Virus record (IMG/VR): IMGVR_UViG_3300027668_000061
Span: 1 to 30,928 of that record
From: a virus
Length of the DNA stretch: 30,928 nt
Reading direction: 5' to 3' (one strand)
The position numbers and the translations under genes were made by a program. Shown here in pieces: positions 1 through 7,675 of this stretch (the first letter of the stretch is position 1; each line of letters opens with the position of its first letter). Under the pieces are notes generated by a model, which saw nothing but the letters and a program-made list of their open reading frames with translations, searched no databases and had not been told where the DNA came from.

Positions 1-27
1 TTTTAAAACGGGTTTTTACACCCCGTT
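1..27 (-). terminator. Hairpin after the 34-264 gene
   Basis: On the minus strand, AACGGG (27-22) can pair with CCCGTT (12-7) across a nine-base loop, followed by TTAAAA. It begins just after the stop codon of the 34-264 gene. In the right-hand copy the stem becomes GGGG/CCCC followed by TTTT. The T-tract is short, so this is a modest terminator candidate. Confidence 0.45.
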
Positions 28-135
28 GTTTTTTTAGTTATTTATTAACCATTTATCTTTTAATCTAAAAGTTTTTCTTATTATTTCAATATTTATAATA
101 TTGTTTTTAGGATTTAACATTTTGATAATGCTATT
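1..135. repeat. Terminal direct repeat, left copy
   Basis: Bases 1-135 match 30794-30928 at a constant offset of 30793 with one mismatch (C at 9, G at 30802); bases 10-135 are identical. It contains the 3' part of the gene at 34-264 and the hairpin after it. This is what a circular contig with overlapping ends looks like; a genuine short terminal repeat is the alternative. The mismatch suggests a sequence variant or a read error at the very contig end. Confidence 0.95.
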
Positions 136-264
136 CATTTCTTTTTTGTTTGAAGGTAACTTTTCCATAAACCAAGTATCTTTGTCGGAAAATTTTACCG
201 CTACATCTACATAACTATAATAAGTTTTGTTTTTATCTAATTCGATTTCTGTTAAATAATTCAT
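34..264 (-). CDS. Hypothetical 76-aa protein
   Basis: Small unrecognised protein, rich in Lys, Asn and Ile, with no membrane segment or cysteine motif. It starts with ATG after an A-rich leader (AACAAAAACAAAACAAG) of the kind used throughout this genome. A TAGATTTG box lies 23-30 bases upstream and a strong terminator closes the capsid gene before it, so it probably has its own promoter. Across the circular junction the next gene is the 42-aa ORF at 30656-30784, so it may begin the block of small genes. Function unknown. Confidence 0.7.
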   Translation of the reverse strand: MNYLTEIELDKNKTYYSYVDVAVKFSDKDTWFMEKLPSNKKEMNSIIKMLNPKNNIINIEIIRKTFRLKDKWLINN

Positions 265-286
265 CTTGTTTTGTTTTTGTTCCCTA

Positions 287-294
287 CAAATCTA
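287..294 (-). promoter_or_regulatory. Candidate promoter -7 box, TAGATTTG
   Basis: Exact match to the Bacteroidota -7 consensus TAnnTTTG, 23 bases upstream of the ATG at 264 and downstream of the capsid terminator. No clear TTG -33 element is seen at the usual distance, so support rests on position and the -7 box only. Confidence 0.4.
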
Positions 295-381
295 CAACGC
301 ATTATTGAATTAAAAAAATATTTTCACTTTTATTTTAAAGTTTTTTTTCATTTTGTTTGTTAACCCCTATAAATAAAGGGC

Positions 382-415
382 AAAAAAAAAGGCCCGAAAA
401 TTAATTCAGGCCTTT
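382..415 (-). terminator. Rho-independent terminator after the capsid gene
   Basis: On the minus strand AAAGGCC (415-409) pairs with GGCCTTT (394-388); beyond a mismatch, GAA/TTC extends the stem. A run of nine T follows. It lies 22 bases after the capsid stop codon and should end the head-gene transcript. A weaker CCCT/AGGG hairpin follows at about 362-380. Confidence 0.85.
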
Positions 416-436
416 CAAAATATAAAATTTTAACGA

Positions 437-1621
437 TTATGGAGTTTCCAAAGCCGCTCTTCCAACTGCGAAAGTTCCCGTAACAAACGCATTTGGTAAA
501 TAGTTAGTTAATGCTACTCTTTCAGATACTCTAACAGTAACAAAACCATCTCTTACGTTAGTTCCATCCTCTCTAAAGAATTCAACATTTACGCCATCTC
601 TAACCCAAAGTTGTGTTCCAACTGCAAAGTTACCGATTAAGAAACTTCCCGCAGCTATTGAAGTATTTAAAACAACTTTAACACCCATAAATGAAGGTTG
701 TAACCCGCCATAAACTTGGTCTTTAATATAGTTGTTTGTAGTATCTTTTAATAATAATATTTTATGAAAATCTGTAGGATTTAATAAAATACAATCTGCA
801 TTATAGTTTGCTAATGCTAATTGATTTAATGATGCAACAATTACATCAAAATCATTTGCACTTTCAACTGTATCAGCAAAAGAACCCGCAGCAAATGCAG
901 CCGCATCAGTCATAATACCTTTTAATTGAGAGTTTGCACCCGTTCCGCTTAATATTTGCGTATCTTCAACTTCTAATAATTTTTCCGGCGCACGCGCTGA
1001 AAGATATGAAGTTAATTGAGGCGTATCAGCTAGCATTTCTTCAGAAATACGGAAATAAGTTCCGATTTTTCTAACGTTTGCATCGCTTGCAGTCATATCA
1101 AAATCAGATTGTGCTAATGTAGCACCTTCGGCAGCAATTGCAGCACCGTTAGTATATCCTGATTCTTTTACAAATCTTACAACATCGCTTTGAGTTGACC
1201 CCATTGCAAGTAATTGTCTAATGTGAACCGGTCTTGTTGGGTCGAATTTATATCCCGCAACTCTATCAGCCGGTATAACTTCTCCCGTAAAATCAGCGGC
1301 GATAGTCATATCTGCTTTGATTTCAAAAGATGCACTTCTTGAATTTCCTTTTGCTATTCCTTCAATCGCTCCGTTTTGGATTGCTTCGTTTAAAGCGCCT
1401 TTGAATGACATTTTTTTATTTGAATTAAATTGCTTTTTGTTTGCGATTTCCATTGCATCCAAACGCTCGTTTAAATTCTTGTTTACTAAACTTACTTCGT
1501 CTTTTAGTAATTCACTTGCTTTTATAATAGTAGCGTTGTGAACTTCTTTGTTAGATTTTTCAATCTTTGAATCAATAGCCATGTTTAATTGGTCTAATTG
1601 ATTTTTTACATTTTCTTCCAT
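437..1621 (-). CDS. Major capsid protein, HK97 fold
   Basis: 394 aa, a normal length for an HK97-type capsid precursor. Residues 1-100 are charged and predicted helical (coiled-coil-like), matching the delta domain that scaffolds assembly and is removed by the protease. The remainder has the pattern of the phage major capsid family: an Ile-Arg-Gln-Leu-Leu stretch near residue 134, an E-loop-like region, 'AGSFLIGNFAVGTQLWVRDG' and a C-terminal Arg-Val-Ala-rich strand. It directly follows the prohead protease (7-bp gap), the classic HK97 order, and ends at a strong terminator. Assignment is by family pattern and context. Confidence 0.93.
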   Translation of the reverse strand: MEENVKNQLDQLNMAIDSKIEKSNKEVHNATIIKASELLKDEVSLVNKNLNERLDAMEIANKKQFNSNKKMSFKGALNEAIQNGAIEGIAKGNSRSASFEIKADMTIAADFTGEVIPADRVAGYKFDPTRPVHIRQLLAMGSTQSDVVRFVKESGYTNGAAIAAEGATLAQSDFDMTASDANVRKIGTYFRISEEMLADTPQLTSYLSARAPEKLLEVEDTQILSGTGANSQLKGIMTDAAAFAAGSFADTVESANDFDVIVASLNQLALANYNADCILLNPTDFHKILLLKDTTNNYIKDQVYGGLQPSFMGVKVVLNTSIAAGSFLIGNFAVGTQLWVRDGVNVEFFREDGTNVRDGFVTVRVSERVALTNYLPNAFVTGTFAVGRAALETP

Positions 1622-1628
1622 CTTTTTT

Positions 1629-2318
1629 TTAGATTTTTAAAGAATTAATTAAATACTTATACACTTCAGAATCATCGTTTTTTATCTCAACATTCGGCAA
1701 AGTGATTTTTTCAACCGGCTTTGTGAATTCAATAAATAATGATTTTAATTTTAAAATTTCCGCTTCAATAGCAAAACCCATATCGTCCGAAATTTGTCCT
1801 TTTTTTAATAGTTTCGCTAAATTATCATAACGCTTTGAAAGTTTATCCAAATCCACGTTTCCTTTAACGTCTAATATTTTGGCTTGGTCGTTTGCTGCTA
1901 ATGTAACCGCGCTAATTTCGTAAAGTTTAACTTCGTTAATTTCGCGATAATCGCCTTTATCCTTACCTTGTATTGGTAAAATACCGACACTATTTTCAGT
2001 AATTACGCCGGATTTCATAAGTTCCACAACGTCTTTTCCTAATTGAGTTTTTGCAATTTGTGCAACAAACACCAAACCTTTATCGTCTTCGTACAATTCG
2101 AGCATTTTCCCGATTGGTTGGTTCATATCGTGCTGATACAAGTACTTAACACGTTCACCATTTTCGGCAATTGTCTTTTTATAAGCGCCTTTTGTTATAA
2201 TATCATTATCGGAATCTTTGTTTCCAAAAATACTTCCGTAACCTTTAATAATTCCGGCGTTTTCGTCCGCATCAATTAATTCATTGATTGGCGCCGCTTT
2301 GTAAAGAATTTGATTCAT
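1629..2318 (-). CDS. Prohead protease, HK97/U35 family
   Basis: 229-aa serine protease that matures the capsid shell by removing the delta domain. The N-terminal half shows the family pattern: 'IIKGYGSIFGNKDSDND' (23-39), a catalytic-His context 'LYQHDMNQPIGKML' with His63, and a Ser context 'ITENSVGIL' with Ser110. The segment 'LYEISAVTLAANDQA' (132-146) is typical of the family. It sits between the minor head gene and the capsid. A TATATTTAC box 14-22 bases before the ATG may be a promoter for the protease-capsid pair. The C-terminal ~60 residues are lysine-rich and may be a self-processed tail. Confidence 0.92.
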   Translation of the reverse strand: MNQILYKAAPINELIDADENAGIIKGYGSIFGNKDSDNDIITKGAYKKTIAENGERVKYLYQHDMNQPIGKMLELYEDDKGLVFVAQIAKTQLGKDVVELMKSGVITENSVGILPIQGKDKGDYREINEVKLYEISAVTLAANDQAKILDVKGNVDLDKLSKRYDNLAKLLKKGQISDDMGFAIEAEILKLKSLFIEFTKPVEKITLPNVEIKNDDSEVYKYLINSLKI

Positions 2319-2331
2319 AAAAAAAATTTTT

Positions 2332-2340
2332 GTAAATATA
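2332..2340 (-). promoter_or_regulatory. Candidate -7 box, TATATTTAC, before protease
   Basis: TAnnTTT box followed by ACAAAAATTTTTT and the protease ATG. The same TATnTTTACAAAAATT arrangement recurs before the tail tube gene (22363-22371) and before the 70-aa gene at 28930 (29156-29164). No -33 element is evident. Confidence 0.3.
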
Positions 2341-2353
2341 CGGTTTTTGTAAT

Positions 2354-2536
2354 TTATATTTCTTCGGGTTCACCACGTTCAAAAACAATATTGTTTTTTT
2401 GTTCAGGTAAAGGTTTATCATGTTGAAATAAAACACCCATTCCGAAAGGTATATCTTCAGGGAACGCCTTACAACCTCCCATTATTGGCCTTAAATGTTT
2501 GCAATTATTACAAATATAATCTTCTTTTGGTGACAT
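2354..2536 (-). CDS. Small cysteine-containing protein of the head module
   Basis: 60 aa with Cys9, Cys12 and Cys22 (C-x2-C-x9-C) in the first third and an acidic C-terminus; the cysteines could bind a metal, though only three are present. Its stop lies 35 bases before the protease ATG and its start 3 bases after the minor head stop, so it is cotranscribed with the head genes. Short proteins with a similar 'CNNCKHLRP...GCKAFP' pattern are common between head genes of Bacteroidota phages, but no function is known to me. Confidence 0.75.
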   Translation of the reverse strand: MSPKEDYICNNCKHLRPIMGGCKAFPEDIPFGMGVLFQHDKPLPEQKNNIVFERGEPEEI

Positions 2537-2539
2537 TAT

Positions 2540-4120
2540 TTAAAATTTAAATGTTTCATCTATTAACTCACCGACTAAACGCGCATATTTTGAAGGGTTT
2601 GAATGAAGGGTGTATTCCGTAAATGCTTCGGCTAAAAATTCATCGATATTTGTATTCGCGTAACGGCCTAAAAATATTTCGTTAAATGATTTATAATTTG
2701 AATCGTTACGAAATTTTAATATATCTTTTCTATATTCGGCCCTTATTTTAGATAATTTATTAAAAAATTCACGTTGGCTCATAAGTTCAGAACGCGCCAT
2801 AACATGGCCCATTTCATGCACCGTTGTAGCAATGTCAATATTTGACTCATTAACCGCACTTTTAAATCTTTTAGAAAACCTTTTTTTGAAAATTAATCGC
2901 TCCCGATTAGAAAACGCGTCGGTTAAATCGCCAAGATTTATTTTTCTTAAGTCACCACTAAAACGCCCGATAGATATACTACCATAAGCTCTTGTACTTG
3001 ACTTAAAACGCAAAGTAATTTTATTAGTAAAGTTACCTGACGAGCCAAAATTGTATTTTGAAAATAATTTATTTAATATATTTATTCTTTGATTATAGTT
3101 TTTTATTTGTAATGTTCGGGAAAACTGTGTTTTTTCTACAATCCAACCTTGCTTTTCAAACATGCTTAAAATACTTTTCTTAGCTTCTGAAATTGTTTTT
3201 ACCGCACCTTCAACAACGTTTTCAGCCGCACCAACTAACGTTGAACTAATCGCCGAAACAACATCAGTCAAACCAAATCCGGTTGACGCCGCACCACCTA
3301 ATCCGAAGTTTATATCTGTTATTTCTCCAACTGTTTGCGCTCCTTTTACCGGAAAAGGCGCTACACTACAACGGCAATTAATAACCTCAGAAGACGGACC
3401 GCTCGGGTCTCCCGGATACATCATAGAAGAACCACCAACCATAAACGCTTCATTAAATGGTATTGGTTCACTTGCGCCCGCTTCTGAATGTGTGCTTCGG
3501 GTTCTGTCGTCAAATGATGCTATCCACTCCTTACGCATTTGTGCGCCCGGAAATATTGTTTTTGAAGATTCCATTGTTGCAAAGTTTGCCGCGTTGGTTG
3601 CTTCCGTTCGAACTAATCGTTCCGATTGATATTGCGAATATCTATTAAATTGATTTCTTAATATTCGGCCCTTTTCGGTGTTACCTAACGCCTGAAATTC
3701 AGGGTCTCGCATTAACTTTTCAGTTACTTGAATAAGTGTTTTTTTTGCGGTCCCTGAGACTAACGTTACACGCTGCGCACCAACCGCCGAACCAAAAGAG
3801 GCAAACGAGTTTTCCCAACCACTAACGTATTGGTTAGGATTTACGCCTTTAGATAAAAATTTATCAAATCCTTTTGCGTACCATTTAGCAAAATTTAAAC
3901 CGATTTCAACATATAGGTTTCTATATATTTTTTGTAATTCGGTCGCATTAAAAAGTAATTGAAAATTGGTTTGATTTTCAGATAAAAAATTCTCTATACC
4001 TTTATTGTATTCGCTTTTATAATAGCGCTTTACTTTTGATAATTGGCGTTTTTCTGATTTATCTAATTCCTTTTCGAATGCAGTTTGCCACTTATTTTTG
4101 TTTATCGTCATACGTTGCAA
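2540..4120 (-). CDS. MuF-type minor head protein fused to a zincin-like metalloprotease domain
   Basis: 526 aa. Residues 1-260 are the SPP1 gp7/Mu F head morphogenesis domain: 'RLVRTEATNAANFATM' (168-183), 'DDRTRSTH' (204-211) and the family's terminal 'NCRCSVAPFPV' (248-258). A Gly/Ala-rich linker (about 265-310) leads to a separate C-terminal domain carrying the zinc-protease signature HEMGH (435-439) and a downstream 'IDEFLAEAFTEY' (492-503), whose glutamates could supply the third ligand as in gluzincins of the anthrax lethal factor (ATLF) type. The MuF part joins portal and capsid. Tethering enzymatic or toxin domains to MuF is a known theme of phage polymorphic toxins. The gene overlaps the portal stop by 29 bases; Met4 is an alternative start. 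Confidence 0.88.
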   Translation of the reverse strand: MQRMTINKNKWQTAFEKELDKSEKRQLSKVKRYYKSEYNKGIENFLSENQTNFQLLFNATELQKIYRNLYVEIGLNFAKWYAKGFDKFLSKGVNPNQYVSGWENSFASFGSAVGAQRVTLVSGTAKKTLIQVTEKLMRDPEFQALGNTEKGRILRNQFNRYSQYQSERLVRTEATNAANFATMESSKTIFPGAQMRKEWIASFDDRTRSTHSEAGASEPIPFNEAFMVGGSSMMYPGDPSGPSSEVINCRCSVAPFPVKGAQTVGEITDINFGLGGAASTGFGLTDVVSAISSTLVGAAENVVEGAVKTISEAKKSILSMFEKQGWIVEKTQFSRTLQIKNYNQRINILNKLFSKYNFGSSGNFTNKITLRFKSSTRAYGSISIGRFSGDLRKINLGDLTDAFSNRERLIFKKRFSKRFKSAVNESNIDIATTVHEMGHVMARSELMSQREFFNKLSKIRAEYRKDILKFRNDSNYKSFNEIFLGRYANTNIDEFLAEAFTEYTLHSNPSKYARLVGELIDETFKF

Positions 4121-5543
4121 CCTTAATCCCTTTTATTTCTTTTTTAGGTGTTTCCGTTGGTGTTAAAAACTTATTAACGTCAACATCTATTGACTCAATA
4201 GGCGCATCGATTTCGTTAGCTTTTACAGGAATTAAATTTGCCGGCACAAAATAATCATTTAAAGTTTCGTTTTCTTCATCAACCCCGTACGACATTACAG
4301 AACGTTTTTCGTTAGGTGTTATCCACCAAGCCTTTGCTAATTGGTCAACTACTTTATCGGCTTCCTCTTGAAGTTCCGGTATAACTGTAAAATCAAATTC
4401 AATACATAGTTTATTTCCATACTTTGGAGCCAACCAACGATTTAATTCGTCTTTTATTTTAAGTAGTTCAGGAATAACCGCATTTTGATAAAGAGCCTTT
4501 TTAGCCTCTCTCATGTTATTATAAGAACTCGAATCAGTATTGTTTAATAATTGAACAGGAACGTTGTAAATATTACATAAATCCTTGACTGATGCGTTAT
4601 ATTGTTCTATTAAAGAAATATCCGCAGCATTTAAACCAAAGTTAACCCATGATAATTTTTTCGGTGTAATAATTACATCACCGGCATTGTCGGAACCTTG
4701 AAATTGTTTTCTAAATTTATCTTTTAATTGTTGCGCTTGCACTTCGTTTAAATCACCTTCCTCTGACATTAATAAACCTCTTGCCGTTTGATTCTGTAAA
4801 TATTTAACTCCGGTTTGTACCGCTTCATTATTAGTTGTTAATGAACGTAAACCCGCACGCAATGGCGATTGACCGTATAAATGCGACCCCGTACCGTCAT
4901 AGTAAGGGTTAAAATCTTTTATATGGCATATTTCAGAAGCCGGAATTTCAAACGTTCCATTGTATTCTAATTTATATTTTGAAACCGGTTGCATAATACC
5001 GCCCGAAACAATTTCCATTGCTTGCGATGGCATTACATACATTTCAGAAATTTTACCAATTTTAGGCCCTGACTCCGGGCCAATTCCATAAATGTAACGG
5101 TTTCCGGTTAATTTACCGAATGAAATAACTTCGGTTATAAAAGAATTATAAGATTGAGCCGGATTAGGACGTTCTAAAAGTTCGTGCAAATCGGTATCGC
5201 TTAATTCAATTAATGATTTCTTTTGTAATAAAGCGGCTTTATTTATAGTCGTCGAATCTATGGTTCCGCTTGTTAATGCTTTATATCTTTTATAATCATT
5301 TTCGCTTTTAACTTCATAAATTTGAAACGGAATTGTTGTCGCCGCTTTTGTTATTAAATTAATTAATGAATAAATAGTCGAATTTTTTCGGTAACCTTCC
5401 GTAATATATGAATCGTCATTTTCTGAATTCCAAACAATCGACTCACCTAACCAATTATAAATCGCTTTATTATAATTTATATTTGTGTTTTGTGATTGAT
5501 TTTTGCTAACGATTGATTTTAATTTGTCTAAAAATGAAGCCAT
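4092..5543 (-). CDS. Portal protein, HK97 family
   Basis: 483 aa, normal for the HK97-like portal that forms the dodecameric DNA entry vertex. Family features include 'LHELLERPNPAQSYNSF' near residues 130-150, 'GNRYIYGIG', the 'SEICHIKDFNPYYDGTGSHL' region, and the C-terminal clip/stem segment with 'DSSSYNNMREAKKALYQN' followed by 'PELLKIKDELNRWL'. It follows terminase and overlaps the minor head gene. The tail beyond residue 440 is Pro/Glu/Lys-rich and probably disordered. Confidence 0.93.
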   Translation of the reverse strand: MASFLDKLKSIVSKNQSQNTNINYNKAIYNWLGESIVWNSENDDSYITEGYRKNSTIYSLINLITKAATTIPFQIYEVKSENDYKRYKALTSGTIDSTTINKAALLQKKSLIELSDTDLHELLERPNPAQSYNSFITEVISFGKLTGNRYIYGIGPESGPKIGKISEMYVMPSQAMEIVSGGIMQPVSKYKLEYNGTFEIPASEICHIKDFNPYYDGTGSHLYGQSPLRAGLRSLTTNNEAVQTGVKYLQNQTARGLLMSEEGDLNEVQAQQLKDKFRKQFQGSDNAGDVIITPKKLSWVNFGLNAADISLIEQYNASVKDLCNIYNVPVQLLNNTDSSSYNNMREAKKALYQNAVIPELLKIKDELNRWLAPKYGNKLCIEFDFTVIPELQEEADKVVDQLAKAWWITPNEKRSVMSYGVDEENETLNDYFVPANLIPVKANEIDAPIESIDVDVNKFLTPTETPKKEIKGIKVATYDDKQK

Positions 5544-5567
5544 ATTTTATTTTGATATAAAATTTTC

Positions 5568-5584
5568 GTAAAAATACAAAATTA
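5568..5584 (-). promoter_or_regulatory. Candidate promoter before portal (TAATTTTG / TATTTTTAC)
   Basis: Two overlapping-range TAnnTTT boxes lie 25-41 bases upstream of the portal ATG in the 50-bp gap after terL: TAATTTTG (5584-5577) and TATTTTTAC (5576-5568). No TTG element is seen at -33. The AT-rich context makes chance matches likely. Confidence 0.25.
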
Positions 5585-5593
5585 AAAATTGTT

Positions 5594-6949
5594 TTAAACT
5601 ATGAAGAAATTGTTTATTAAGTTTCGTTCTATTGAATAGGAAGTGACGTCGATATGCTCATCATGTTTAGCATTTGGAAACGTACTTACTTGTTGTAAAT
5701 AAGCATCATTCCAATTATCTCTAATCAATACAACGCGTCCACCTTCAATAAAAGGCGATGACGCACGCGCCCTTTCAATCTTTGAATATCTAACGAAATT
5801 TGTTTTTAATTCCGAAACATTAAAACTTGTTTCACGCCTTAATAATTGAACTAAAGATTTACCGGACGCTTTGGGTTCAACTAATATTTGCGTTATATTA
5901 ACACCGCAAGACTTAACAAAGTTAGAAATAAAAGATTTTAATTCCGGCATCTCTAAATATTTATCTATGCTTTTAAATATATATAAATTATCACCACTTT
6001 TACCGCTTATTTGTATCCCGGTCGGGTCGTTTTTAGTATCTTTTGTATAAGCGCCATCAATATACATCTCCCAAACGATATCTCCCGGCATTTCTGCTTT
6101 ATTAATGATTTGAAACCAACCTTTACGCCATTCGCCACCTTCGGGCGGTGACGGAAGTTGTAAATATTGGCCCGCAAACGTATAACGGTCGGCTTGCCTA
6201 ATTGATTCAAGTTCTTCAAATGAATGCTTTTCCGGCCACAACGGATTGTTTTCGTCATCTAATGCGGGCAATTTTAAATGATGCCAATGCTCACCCGAAC
6301 CGCCGTCTAATAAATAACCGCTTAAATCCTCTTCATGCAATCGTTGCATAATAACAATGATAGGCACCTCTCTGCTATTAACACGCGAGCGAATAGTTGT
6401 ATTATACCGATTATTAATAAAAGACCGTTTAACGTCGGATAAAGCATCGTCAGGCTTCAAAGGGTCATCAATAATTATAGCGCCACCACTTCCGGCCCCA
6501 AAACCCGTAATTGCACCCCCTGAAGACGTCGCATAAACTCCGCCTCCTTCGGTTGTGTACCATTTCTTTTGACTTTGTGAATCTTTTTTTAAATCTATAT
6601 TCCAAACTCTTTGGAATGAATCGGAATTAATATATTCTTTTGTCATGGAACTGTTATCCAATGCCAACGCGTCGGAATAGCTTAAATGTATAAACTTTGA
6701 AGATGGGCGCTTTGCTAAACTCCAAGCTATAAACATTTTTACCGCGATTTCTGTTTTCCCATATCTTGGCGGAACGTTAATAATTAATCTTTTGATTTCG
6801 CCATTATAAACGCGTTCAAGCGTATCGACTAAGGTTTTATGAAATTCAGCGGCTTCAAACTTTTTTCCGGTGTTTTCTTTAAAAATATAACGCGTAAAGA
6901 ATAACAAGGAATTTTCACATTTTTCCTTTATTATTGTATTAATATTCAT
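5594..6949 (-). CDS. terL: Terminase large subunit (ATPase and nuclease)
   Basis: 451 aa DNA-packaging motor. The ATPase domain has a Walker A-type PPRYGKTE (60-67), a Walker B 'GGAIIIDDP' (155-163) with acidic residues 161-162, and the coupling segment 'MQRLHEEDLSGYLL' (201-214). The C-terminal RNase H-like nuclease offers Asp298 ('YIDGA'), Glu358 ('VEPKASG') and the Asp/His cluster 'KHDEHIDV' (428-435) as metal ligands. It overlaps terS by 11 bases, so translation is probably coupled. It acts at the portal, cutting and translocating DNA into the prohead. Cut-site type (cos or pac) cannot be read from this protein. Confidence 0.96.
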   Translation of the reverse strand: MNINTIIKEKCENSLLFFTRYIFKENTGKKFEAAEFHKTLVDTLERVYNGEIKRLIINVPPRYGKTEIAVKMFIAWSLAKRPSSKFIHLSYSDALALDNSSMTKEYINSDSFQRVWNIDLKKDSQSQKKWYTTEGGGVYATSSGGAITGFGAGSGGAIIIDDPLKPDDALSDVKRSFINNRYNTTIRSRVNSREVPIIVIMQRLHEEDLSGYLLDGGSGEHWHHLKLPALDDENNPLWPEKHSFEELESIRQADRYTFAGQYLQLPSPPEGGEWRKGWFQIINKAEMPGDIVWEMYIDGAYTKDTKNDPTGIQISGKSGDNLYIFKSIDKYLEMPELKSFISNFVKSCGVNITQILVEPKASGKSLVQLLRRETSFNVSELKTNFVRYSKIERARASSPFIEGGRVVLIRDNWNDAYLQQVSTFPNAKHDEHIDVTSYSIERNLINNFFIV

Positions 6950-7313
6950 CGTTTAAAATATCGTCAATTTTCTTTTGCGCTTCCGTTGATAGCTTTGTTG
7001 TGGATACTTCGGCTCTCATTTCAACTTCTTTTCGTTCAATATATCCGCGCTTTTTACCTTTTGTTTTTAGATAAAATATTGTTGCGGTTGTATTGCCGTC
7101 TTTAATTTGTTTATGCAATTGCGACTCTGCAAAGTCTAAAGTTATATTTTGTAAGTCATCAACTGCGGCCCTAAATTCAGAATCCCGGTTATAGTGTCCG
7201 TAAAAAGTTGAACGGTTGCAACCGACTATTTTACACGCGGTTGTGACAATTCCCAATGATTGTTCTAACGCGTCAAGTAATCCCTTTTTTAATATGTTTG
7301 TTTTTGTTGCCAT
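6939..7313 (-). CDS. terS: Terminase small subunit
   Basis: 124 aa. The N-terminal third is a homeodomain-like HTH with 'VTTACKIVGCNRSTFYGHYNRD' character (about 23-44; a 'GCNRSTFYGHY' recognition helix), followed by a helical oligomerisation region 'LDFAESQLHKQIKDGNTTA' and 'TIFYLKTKGKKRGY', typical of phBC6A51-type small terminases. It recognises the packaging site and feeds DNA to TerL, whose start it overlaps. A TAACTTTG box lies only 5 bases before the ATG, so a transcript from it would be nearly leaderless. A terminator at 7343-7371 isolates it from the gene before. Confidence 0.9.
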   Translation of the reverse strand: MATKTNILKKGLLDALEQSLGIVTTACKIVGCNRSTFYGHYNRDSEFRAAVDDLQNITLDFAESQLHKQIKDGNTTATIFYLKTKGKKRGYIERKEVEMRAEVSTTKLSTEAQKKIDDILNDEY

Positions 7314-7317
7314 ATTG

Positions 7318-7325
7318 CAAAGTTA
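7318..7325 (-). promoter_or_regulatory. Candidate -7 box, TAACTTTG, before terS
   Basis: Matches TAnnTTTG and lies between the terminator at 7343-7371 and the terS ATG at 7313. The distance implies a leaderless or near-leaderless transcript. No -33 TTG is seen 20 bases upstream. Confidence 0.3.
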
Positions 7326-7342
7326 AATAAATAAACGGATAT

Positions 7343-7371
7343 AAAAAAACTCCCTTATTTTGGTAGGGAGT
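7343..7371 (-). terminator. Rho-independent terminator before terS
   Basis: On the minus strand ACTCCCT (7371-7365) pairs perfectly with AGGGAGT (7355-7349), nine-base loop, then seven T. The stem overlaps the stop codon of the upstream small gene. It separates the packaging/head operon from the replication side. Confidence 0.88.
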
Positions 7372-7570
7372 CAATTGTCTTTATTTTGGCTTTTATTATT
7401 TCGTAATCAATTTGCAACTCTAACAATTCTATTTGTTTAACTAAAAACGTGTTGTCCATTAAATTAGCTAAATACTTAATTCGCTCTATTGTTTCGTTCA
7501 TAGTATCGTTCTTAATAGTATCTTTTTTATCTTCATAGCTTTTATACAATAAGTCTTTCCAATCTTCCAT
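7355..7570 (-). CDS. Small helical protein upstream of terS
   Basis: Read from the ATG at 7570 the protein is 71 aa, beginning MEDWKDLLYKSYEDKK; the C-terminal half (heptad-like Leu/Ile in 'VKQIELLELQIDYEIIKAK') suggests a coiled coil. The open frame extends to a TTG at 7633, but that segment lies inside the folded element at 7604-7669, and the ATG follows an A/T-rich leader like those elsewhere, so the ATG is preferred. It ends inside the terminator stem. Position next to terS resembles that of the coiled-coil peptide before the exonuclease (14381-14506). Function unknown. Confidence 0.65.
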   Translation of the reverse strand: MEDWKDLLYKSYEDKKDTIKNDTMNETIERIKYLANLMDNTFLVKQIELLELQIDYEIIKAKIKTIDSLPK

Positions 7571-7603
7571 AATATTTATTTTTAAATTAAGTTTTTTTAC
7601 ATT

Positions 7604-7669
7604 AAAAAAGGGATGCTCTATTTTGCTCCGCAACGACCAAGTTTAAAAAGCTAATAGTTACACCCCTTT
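7604..7669 (-). other. GC-rich folded element between small genes (RNA structure or packaging-site candidate)
   Basis: On the minus strand AAAGGGGTG (7669-7661) pairs with CATCCCTTT (7615-7607) over 9 bp with one G-U pair. Inside, CTATT (7657-7653) pairs with AATAG (7622-7618) and GCT (51-49) with AGC (27-25). Six T follow. The interior is unusually GC-rich for this genome. It could be a terminator with a branched top, a structured RNA, or a DNA site such as cos/pac, since it lies about 300 bases before terS. No named RNA family was recognised. Confidence 0.5.
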
Positions 7670-7675
7670 AGTTAT

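Noticed and set aside
3162-3648. Plus-strand open frames of 155 and 63 aa
   Set aside because: They lie antisense to the well-supported MuF protein gene, have biased composition typical of shadow frames and no start context.
6007-6258. 83-aa minus-strand frame inside terL
   Set aside because: It is fully inside terL in another frame, with basic low-complexity product; terL is intact.
7571-7633. TTG-initiated N-terminal extension of the gene at 7355
   Set aside because: It would be coded inside the folded element, and a good ATG with the usual A/T-rich leader exists at 7570.
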